Assembly: GCF_032062135.1 (NCBI RefSeq)
Contig: NC_092861.1
Span: 116,375,604 to 116,439,603 of the forward strand
DNA from: Pyxicephalus adspersus
Lineage: Eukaryota > Chordata > Amphibia > Anura > Pyxicephalidae
Direction of reading: 5' to 3'
Length of the DNA: 64,000 bases
Positions 55,730-64,000 of this stretch are shown here, piece by piece. Each line of letters begins with the position of its first letter. The stretch's first letter is position 1. The position numbers were made by a program, and so were the translations under genes. The notes under the pieces are model-generated. The model worked only from the letters and a program-made list of their open reading frames with translations. It made no database searches and was not told the origin of the DNA.

Positions 55730-55960
55730 TACTTGAAGGTCTGTGTCCCTTTTCCAATTCAACAGGTTATTCCAGGAAAGGTATATCAAATCAATGCCAT
55801 GGCCAGCAAACAGCATGGAACTCAATCCATTTAAAAATCTATGACGAAAATTGAAAAAAATGGTCCATGTCAAGGCTCCATTCTCCAAAGCTGATCTGTC
55901 AACTGCTTTACAAAAAAGTTGGAATCTGATTGATGAGGAAAATTGTTTTTCATTAGTGAA
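55730..55960 (+). pseudogene. Tc1/mariner transposase C-terminal remnant
   Basis: From 55800 the frame reads WPANSMELNPFKNL, a stop, then RKLKKMVHVKAPFSKADLST and ALQKSWNLIDEEN. This corresponds to the Tc1-family motif WPAxSPDLNPIENLW and the helix that follows it. Substitutions and an in-frame stop after FKNL show it is dead. No termini or TA duplication were located, so the boundaries are approximate. Confidence 0.7.
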
Positions 55961-56916
55961 TTAGTGAAGTCAATGCCTTAAGGAATTCAAGCCATCATAA
56001 AACCCAGTGGAGATGCAACAAACTACTAAGTGGAATTTTTGGGGTGATGCTATAACATTTTCCTCATTAGTGAGCGATTCCATTATTCTTTCCTCTAACA
56101 TGTGCCAATAGATACATTGTCATTTATTTTTTTGCATATATGTTTTATGATGCCAGAATGTTCAACTGGTAAATAAAATTATTTTGTCATATATCTGTGA
56201 TTTGTTTTTATGCAACAAAGTTAAACAGATGAATCCTCCAAGAGTAGAGATTCCATAATTTTTGCCAGGGGTTGTACATTGTACAATGATGGATAGGACT
56301 TGTGCGCTGAAAGCCTACTTTAATATTCACTACAGTCAGCCATAAATTGTATTGCCCAATTACATTTAGTATTCTGACCCTCAGGAGAACAAAACATTGC
56401 ATTGAAGCAATTACTCATTATCACAAGACTGCTCTTATGCAAAATAGCTAATAAAAATGTATTGATTGGGGGATTTATATTAAACTGTTAGAAAGTTATG
56501 ACACAGGTAAAGTAATGGCACCAACCCCACAAATGGGACATATACAGAACATCTAGCAATGAAAAAGAAACAATAAGTGTGCTAGGATGTACAATGTATT
56601 TAATATTAATTTATCAGTGGGGCTGATTTGTAAAATCCACTAAACTGAGAAGGGATAGTGTCACGGCTGCCCGTAACAACTGATCACGATCAAGCTGTCA
56701 AACACTTCCAATGTGTGAATTCACACATATGTATTGTGTATAGAAGCTTCATAAATATTTAATACACTCCATTCTGCATTTTAAGTAAGTGCATTGCAGG
56801 GGTTGCTAGTGTAAATGGGGTGTAATTGCACTTTATATTGAGAACACTGTGTAAGTGGTAAAATGACATTTCTAGTAAATCACACTTTGCATTGTTTTCA
56901 ATAAATATTCTGAATT

Positions 56917-57340
56917 TAAAGCTGAACCTAAGTCAAATATATTAGATACACAATAACTGAACATATTGTTCAATATTAACTTAATTAAAATAGTTTTGAA
57001 CACAAGCAGGGTAAGCACCTGTATCAAGTCCTTGCAATGCCTGGAGAGAGAATCAAGTCAATAAGTTTACATTCTAACAAGGGACATGCAATTAATCTGA
57101 AAGAACAGAGTGACAATGAGATCAACTTGCTTCTTCTCCTTCCACGGTGCAGTCATAAAAGATTTTTTTTTACTTAACTGCAGAAAAAAGATATTTAATC
57201 TTCTGCCTTGCCAGACAGACCTGATAAACCTAAAAAATCTTGGGACTAAAAGACCAGAAATAAAATGTTTTTGGCATATACAACAGCTCCTTTACGTATT
57301 TATTCCCTGTATTTATCTGTTTGCCTAGAGTTCAGCTTTA
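56917..57340. mobile_element. TIR element TAAAGCTGAAC ... GTTCAGCTTTA
   Basis: TAAAGCTGAAC (56917-56927) and GTTCAGCTTTA (57330-57340) are perfect 11-bp inverted ends of a 424-bp non-coding unit. The class is uncertain. The TTAA-like or TA flanks cannot be separated from the TIR. Confidence 0.65.
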
Positions 57341-57734
57341 ATGAACTTCAAAATCCTTCTAATCCAAACTTAGGGTTCATTAAAGATACCAAAAGCAGGG
57401 CAGATGTTGTAGTTTAGAAAAAAGAAGTAGATCTTCCTCTGTAAATTAGGTAGATTTGGATTTATTGGGGTCATGCCTATTCTCATCATGTAACAATGCT
57501 GCTGACACTGTGCATGTAGGTAAAATCTATCATTTGCAAGAAAAAAGGAAGCTCCTTCAAGCATTACTAATGGAACAATTTTTTCAACTGAGGTCAAACG
57601 TTTGCATAAATCAGTATGTGCAGCATAGACTTTGAAAAATTATTATATTCTGACCAGAAGCAAATTTTCTAAAATCTAAAGAAAAACATGCAGTGCACTT
57701 TTAGATATTTGCACATGTGGTAGCCGGTCAGGAA

Positions 57735-57777
57735 ATGTGTGTAAGTGTGTACGTGTGCACATGTGTGTGTGTGTGTG
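57735..57777. repeat. (GT)n-rich microsatellite
   Basis: An imperfect GT/GTAC run ending in a pure GT stretch and a G run. Confidence 0.88.
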
Positions 57778-58095
57778 GGGTGGGAGCGCTCGTTGCCAAT
57801 TGCTTGTGCCAGGCCTTGCATAGCAACAACATTCTACTGAATCAGTATTTGAATCACCAAGCACTGTAGGAAAATATAATATGCTGTTTTTGAGAGAGGA
57901 CTGAAACCATAAGACTTATAGTGATCTGGCTGCTGGAAATTGAATATATTAAAAGTTATTTTTCTGTATGCAGCAATGAAACACCAATAGTAGCAAAAAA
58001 ACTATTTTATGTATCAAGATGTCTTGTGGTGCATAGGACAAGGACCTGTGTAGTGATGATGTGTGGTGTATAGGGAGAGCTTTGATGGGTTGGAG

Positions 58096-58391
58096 CAGCG
58101 GGTGCCAAACGGTGGTCTGCGGCTCTGGCCTGTGTGCACTCCCAGCTGGGTACTTCTCCTGACCCCACTGATCATGTCCCCCATATTGACACAGCCCTGT
58201 ACTACTGTCCCTCCGGGATGTTTATCAAGCAGGGCTAAGCCTGCCATGGGAGAGTGAGCAGGTTCTGGCATCATGACTTCACCCAGGGAAAAGTTTCTTC
58301 CCCTTTGAGTGACACACAGCTCAAAGCACATGCGCGGTCCGGATTCCATGGATTTAGTGGTCCATGAGGTGGGAAAGGTTGGTAACCAATG
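58096..58391. mobile_element. hAT-like element (GGTGGTC family), degenerate ends
   Basis: The left end CAGCGGGTGCCAAACGGTGG and the right end AAAGGTTGGTAACCAATG resemble hAT ends of the CAGTGGTTNCCAAACNGTGG type. An internal TGGTCTGCGG near the left end is answered by GTGGTCCATGAGG near the right. The flanks GGTTGGAG and GGTTGAGA agree at only 5 of 8. Confidence 0.6.
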
Positions 58392-61300
58392 GGTTGAGAA
58401 TGCTGTAAGTCTAACATGGTAGGGTTCCAAAGTCATGGAATCTCTTAGGCTTCCTCCATCCTTTATATGATATTAAACTTTTCATATTATGTGAGTAACT
58501 ATATTTTCTTAACGTACATATGGCTGTCTTTTTAGAGGGTCATTTTGGGTCTCCCAATCATCCCCATAGAACCTGTTATACTAGTGACTCGATGGGGCCA
58601 CAATAGGTAGGACGGGGTGAATGATCCATTTAGGGTTCTTAGAACAAAACTGTACTGTTACTGTAAAGTGGAACCAAATTCAAAAAGTGAAGATTTGCTA
58701 TTGCAAGGAACATTTAGAAATGTTAATTGTATCAAAGCAGTATCATGAAAATGTACATTTTTTCTGGAACACCTCCTGAAAAATAGTGACTGCACTTCCT
58801 GGAACCGAGATGCTTTGGACTGAAAGTCTGATCAGATCTGGTGATGTCAATATTGTGCTGCTAACTGTTCACCTAGCTGGAGACATAAGGAAGTAAAACC
58901 CTGCCGCTGGCAAGATGGCTGCACACACACACACATACACAGTGCAAACAAGGCATGGTACATCAGTTAAAGAAAAAAGATCAGCTGCAGGGGGAACACA
59001 AGCGATACACCAGTCCTTGGCCCTCTGCCTTACCTTTGCCAGGCACAGTTTAAGAAGACCGCTGTCAGGTACAAAATACTAAAAGGTGACTGAATAAATG
59101 TCTGACTGCATTCCAGAGTTTATGGTCTGTTTGTTTTTTTACATATAGAATTACAAAATATATAGAATATCAAGCTGATGTAAAATACATTATGTTGCTC
59201 AATAGGATGTGTATACCTATTGCCAATATTCACTTAAAAAGGGCCCATATCAGATGTACCAAATGACAATAATATTTTAATTCAAAATTAAATGGCAGTG
59301 CTTATGATTGTCAGGAACATTTTAGGTATCTAAAGTCATTAGAAGTATTCTATACCGAACAAGTTTGCTGTTGCTAATACTGTAGGTATCCAAAAGTGGT
59401 TGGGTATCCAAATGATATCAGACGCCAGTGGTACCTACATATGCACTAAATCTTGACTGTTTGGTTTAAAGTTATATCTCAAGTGTCATGTCTGCTTCTA
59501 CCAAGTTTTTTTAGGCTGTCAAATCCATTACACATCACATTGGTTGAGCTTGAAAACCACTATTACCAGAAAGACTTAAAAAATTCACTGCTAAACAGGA
59601 AAATCAGTGCCTGAAAGTGTAATAAGAAAATATGGCTGCCACCAATTATTATACAATTAAAAACTATACATAAATGCAAAATATCAATACACATTAAAAA
59701 ACAAATCTTTGTTGTCAGAAGGTTCACAAACAATAGGAGAATCAGTTGCAGGTGCCTGGCCTCTAAACAATTCTTCCTACATCCAAGTCTATAGCAATAA
59801 AAGATGGCTTCACAACCACTGACTTTCAAAAGTCATTTTACAAATAGAAGTATCACACGTATGGCAGGTTTTGCTCTGACCTGTTTCACGGTGCTTAGTT
59901 GCAGTGGAATCAATTACTAAAACCTATTAAGGTGCTAGAGTCAGCATCCAATGGAAGACACGTCCATTATTTTAATCAATTCAAAAAACGGCGCTTTCTG
60001 AATGGGTAAAGCGTAGATGGGGTGGAGACACAACGTCAGCATTGGTTTCAGATAGTAATAAATGTGTTATACTAAACAGAAAAAACAGAGAAAAAGTACA
60101 CACATATTAAATTACTGGTGCCCAGATGTGAGCTTCAAAAGAATATTTACAGTAAGCAAGCCTGTTATAAAAGCATTATAAAATATTACCATTCCATTTA
60201 AATATGCAGCCATTACAAACAATTATTTACATTGTTAGAGACAGGGAAACAAGTTATTTCACCCCCTGGTACATTTCCACAAACAGCTGGATCTTTGGCA
60301 CATGTGTGCCCCATACAGCACACTAGTACTCCGAAGCAAGAGACACCCAATTTCATTCTAAAAGCACAGAAATACTACAACTATCTAGATTTGAGCAGTT
60401 GTATACATTCAAAAAGAAAAGTGTTAGCAACAGGCTCCTAAAAGGGACTTTATATAATATAAAGCTAGAAAACACATCACAAACTTTCGGTAAATTAAAG
60501 CCGTGCAAACCATAAAATACTGTCTGTGAAAACTCACCATCTGTGCTTGAGCTGGCAGAAGCTGAACGACACCACGGCTTGAATGAAGACAGTCCTACAA
60601 AACTCTGCTTTTTCTTCTGCTTTAAAATGAAGAGAAACTACAACTCACCAGCGTTCAAGTATATAGACATTAAGAGGGAAAATGAGAATCAGGTTGTCTT
60701 GGATGCATTTCTGTCTGCTAACTACACCCCTCAACATACTCATGTTTTTTCCTCTGGTGGAACAGTATGATGCAGCCTTAACTAACAGCAGTTTTCCACA
60801 AAGCACTCAAAGTGATTAGCCTGGATGATCTGGCACACAATCTGGGAGTCACCAGGGAATACTCCAATGACTGAGCTTGTTGTTTGACCCTGCATTCCAA
60901 AATTACCACGAGGCTGCTAAAAGAAGGCTAGTACGATACTGAATCTGCTCAATGAACGTTCGCTCACTTCCACTTAGCCACTAGATGTATTTTAAAGTAG
61001 TAAAAGACAAATGCAAGTACTGTGTCACAGAACCAACCCAAGGGATGCTTGGTTACAAAACACTTATTCTGTGTAGGACTAGGAACAGGGCTGTCATTAA
61101 ACACCTCTGCTAAAAGTCGTGTGACGGGAAAAAACCCTGGAAAAGAAATATAACCTAAAATGTCTGCAGTTCTATACAGGCTTCAAATTTGTTCCATACA
61201 TTTTTAGCAGGGAAACATTCAAAAACCTCAAATCTATTATGTAATTTAACTCTTAATGGAGGCAAATATTTCATACTGTTATCCAACTCGTCCAAGAAAA

Positions 61301-62164
61301 ACATGGCTATATAGTTACATATAGAGTACTGCATAATTATATACATAGTACATACAATATTTGGAATGTTCCACTTGGTGAATTTCACAAAAACACTAGC
61401 CCCAGTAGCTGAGCAACTTTGTAAAAAACAAAATAAAAAAAAAGACCTAACAGAGGCAAACATGATGTTATTAATACACAACTGCATGAGCAGCTCTGCA
61501 TTGGTGGACAGGATATTTGGCACATCTAAGTTGCAGGGAATGAAAGAACCTGGGTCATCCCGGCCCTGCCAATTAAGATGGTCAAAGATCTAACCGAGGA
61601 AGAGAAGAAGGAAGATGGCAGTGGCCACAACGAAACAGGGGCAGGTGAGTATATACATTATTTAGCTCTGCTTTAATGCTTCAAAGCACTTTCATTCTAT
61701 GTATAGTTCGTATAGTGCATGAGAAACGCCAGTCTGCGTTTATTTCAATGGTAAAGTTCAGAGGCTACGATTAACCTGCTTTATATTGGGTTTAATTTGA
61801 ACTAAGCAGGTATTGATGCGTTGGCATTGCAGGCAAAGAAGCTCAAATGCAACTTTTTGCTGCAAGTGAATGCATTTAAGCTACGTAATGGTTGTGTTGT
61901 ACTACTCACAAAGCAAGCATATCAATCAGTCCGCCAACCCACATAAAACAATACCTACCTCCTTGGTTGATATACTGAAGCAGGTTTACCAAATTGGTAA
62001 ATTATGTGAAAATAACTGTTTACTACATATACTAAACCATATGCAGATGAAATAAGTTAACAGAAGTTTGTTTCTTTTTTAACATAATAGAATAAGGGAT
62101 AGCTGAATTATCTAGTGCACACGCTAGATAAGTGTCATTGAAATCAAACATGTCTGGAATGCCT

Positions 62165-62720
62165 GAAAGATGCCCTATTTATTGTTCTGCTATGAGGGGA
62201 GATTAGCTGAACTGAATCTATTCTTCCTTGAGAAGAGATATTTAAAGAGGGATATGATCACCCTGTATAAATATATAAATGGTCCATACAGAGAACTCTC
62301 TTCCCAATTATTCAATTTCACATTACAAAGAACAAGAGGGCACTCTTTGCGTCTGGAGAAAAAGAAATTTAAGCTCCAGATAAGGAAGGAATTCTTCACT
62401 GTAAGGTCTGTGAAAATATGGAATAGGCTCCCTCAGGTAGTAGTTTTAGCAAGTACTATAGATTGCTTTAAGATAAAGCTGGATGTTTTTCTGGAAGCAC
62501 AGAATATACCTGGGTATTAAAGCTTTAAAGTAAAGATAACAGAAACTGTTGAACCCTGTTGGAGCCAATTAAACATTGCTTTTCAACTATGTCTATAGGG
62601 TTTTTTATCGGGGATATGATTATTTCCCCGGTGGTTGAACCTAATGGACTTATGTCTTTTTTCAACCGAACTGAATATGTACCTACTGTATGGGTTATGT
62701 AACAATGGTAAGGTCTGAAC
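62165..62720 (+). pseudogene. CR1-like LINE: reverse transcriptase C-terminus and 3' UTR
   Basis: The open frame at 62170-62520 reads LAELNLFFLEKRYLKRDMI, TLYKYINGPYRELSSQLF, RTRGHSLRLEKKKFKLQIRK and EFFTVRSVKIWNRLPQVVV, ending LEAQNIPGY. This is the C-terminal domain of a CR1-type RT, still open, but the upstream RT is missing (5' truncation). The 3' UTR (GTTGAACCTAATGGACTTAT, GTCTTTTTTCAACC) matches minus-strand copies at 16714 and 35967. Confidence 0.85.
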
Positions 62721-63477
62721 AGAAACAAAATATTAGAATTTTAAAATTGCCGGGTCATCAGACATCAAATGAAAATGCTGTGATAAGATCTTACCCCTAA
62801 TGAACTAAAACAGTCCGCAATACAGAAATGATAAGATACTTTATAACAGCTGTATATGTCCAATCAGAAGTTAGAAAAGTGTTTATCATAATTGTTAGCT
62901 AAAAATTGATACCTAATTGTTGCCTGTTAGTTTTGTACTTGACCGATCAATATTCTGAGAAGTATTAGATGTATATAATAATCTACCTTACAATTTATGT
63001 TTCTTGAATAGAATATGTTTGTAATTCAGATTGGATTTTGATCAGATTACTTAATTCGCACACTCAAGCAACTTGTATACATTCGACCGATATTTACCTA
63101 CACATTCAACCTATCCACTTCTGGGCTGTCATCTTAATCCTTCCTTGGCCACTTACTGACCTGACACAAGAATGTGCATATTACATGTCAGCACATCTAC
63201 TTTGAATACCCAATTACGTGTAAGTAAAATAGGAAAAACTGGATTTTAGACATTTAGTAATCTAAAACTATTCAGTGCAGGGATTTGTACATATAAATAA
63301 ACATTTAATACAAGCTGCACCTGTGACAATAGTTTTATAGAGTACTTATTCACAGATAAAAAAGGCAGCAGTAAGCTTTTTCCTTGGGGCCCCACTCACA
63401 CCAGCCTGGTCCCTTGTGGTGCAATAAATACATACTCAATAACACGCAATGGACAATGCTTCAGATTAGTATTCTGT

Positions 63478-64000
63478 TATTATTAAACAGGATTTTTATA
63501 GCGCCAACATATTACGCAGCGCTGTAGGAAAAATAAGGGTTGCAAATGACAGACAGATACAAACAGTGACACAGGAGGAGGAGAGGACCTTGCCCAAAAG
63601 AGATTACGATCTAGGAGGTGGGGAAGCAGCATACAATAATAGGAGGGGAGATATGGACTGGTGGGAAGTAGTGAGGGTTTTAGAAGACAGAAGAAGATGG
63701 GTAGCAAGTTTGAAAAGATGGGGTTTGAGTGCTCTTTTAAATGAGCAGAAAGTAGGAGCAAGTCGAATAGGAAGAGGAGGACCATTCCAGAGAGTTGGGG
63801 CAGCTCTAGAAAAGTCTTGGAGCCGTGCATGTGATGAGGTTATGAGTGAGGAAGTCATTAGTAGGTCATTGGAGTGAAGAGAGCGACTGGGGGGGGGGTA
63901 TTTTTATCAGGTCAGAAAGGTAAATGAGGAAAGAACTGCGGAGGGATTTGAAGGCAAAGCACAGGAGCTGGAATTTGATTCTAAGGTGAAATGGAAGCCA
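63478..64000 (-). pseudogene. L2/CR1-like LINE 3' end, continuing beyond the window
   Basis: On the minus strand the sequence enters at the window edge with WLPFHLRIKFQLLCFAFKSL and FLIYLSDL. It then passes, with frameshifts, through LQDFSRAAPTLWNGPPLPIR and FKRALKPHLFKLA, which are C-terminal hallmarks of these RTs. Its 3' UTR holds CTCCTCCTGTGTCACTG and ends CAGCGCTGCGTAATATGTTG, then a TTAATAATAATAA tail at 63478. It is the parent type of the short 3' ends at 18704, 18995, 23850 and 28421. Confidence 0.82.

Larger units (their letters stand above)
39561..64000 (-). other. TIAM2 5' intron or upstream region
   Basis: The first coding exon has an AG acceptor, so part of this region must be intron. 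No 5' UTR exon, CpG-island promoter or other gene was recognised in 24.4 kb. It holds LINE fragments (40370-40640, 52150-53690, 62165-62720, 63478-64000), hAT-like elements (42640-42795, 58096-58391), TIR elements (50244-50590, 50600-50765, 56917-57340), the hairpin block at 48930-49266 and a Tc1-like fragment (55730-55960). Stretches 39660-40360, 42810-44470, 46310-48870 and 59100-62150 show nothing nameable. Confidence 0.6.

Noticed and set aside
58014..58436. 140-codon minus-strand frame resembling a protein
   Set aside because: It coincides with the hAT-like element at 58096-58391 and shows no known domain.
1..64000. CRISPR arrays, operons, tRNA or rRNA genes, viral genes
   Set aside because: The spliced vertebrate gene and repeat content rule out a prokaryotic context. 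No cloverleaf-like or rRNA-like sequence or viral reading frame was recognised by eye.

Overview
The window looks like vertebrate nuclear DNA, most likely from a frog and probably a ranoid. It is AT-rich and intron-dominated, with short coding islands bounded by GT/AG splice sites. It is packed with decayed LINE ends, hAT-like elements, Tc1/mariner-like remnants and short terminal-inverted-repeat elements that I recognise as typical of anuran genomes. The species call rests on memory of repeat families and was not checked by search.

The only protein-coding gene I can support is the N-terminal half of TIAM2, on the minus strand. TIAM2 is a Rac-specific Dbl-family exchange factor. Seven coding exons, read from right to left, are 39557-38373, 37692-37257, 35939-35767, 34685-34461, 24869-24684, 21597-21451 and 5599-5435. 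They join in frame into 839 codons with no stop. They cover a myristoylation-type start (Met-Gly-Asn-Ser), a long serine-rich N-terminal region, the first PH domain, the coiled-coil/extension (CC-Ex) segment and the beginning of the Raf-like Ras-binding domain. The rest of the RBD and the PDZ, DH and second PH domains would lie beyond the left edge. Non-coding 5' exons and the promoter are expected to the right of 39560 but were not identified.

Layout: 1-5434 is intron; 5435-5599 is coding exon 7; 5600-21450 is a large repeat-rich intron; 21451-39560 holds coding exons 6 to 1 with introns between them; 39561-64000 is 5' intron or upstream sequence with repeats only. A 341-base assembly gap (29673-30013) sits inside a palindromic transposable element. 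Mobile DNA includes: at least seven copies or fragments of a GGCCTGATTTA-ended palindromic element; six hAT-like elements, four with near-perfect 8-bp target duplications and one keeping a BED zinc-finger reading frame; a decayed L2/CR1-like LINE with recognisable reverse-transcriptase motifs; several dispersed copies of one LINE 3' end; a second CR1-like family; and two Tc1/mariner-like fragments.

I found no tRNA, rRNA, CRISPR or bacterial-type system. The most intriguing unexplained structure is a compound hairpin and direct-repeat block at 48930-49266.
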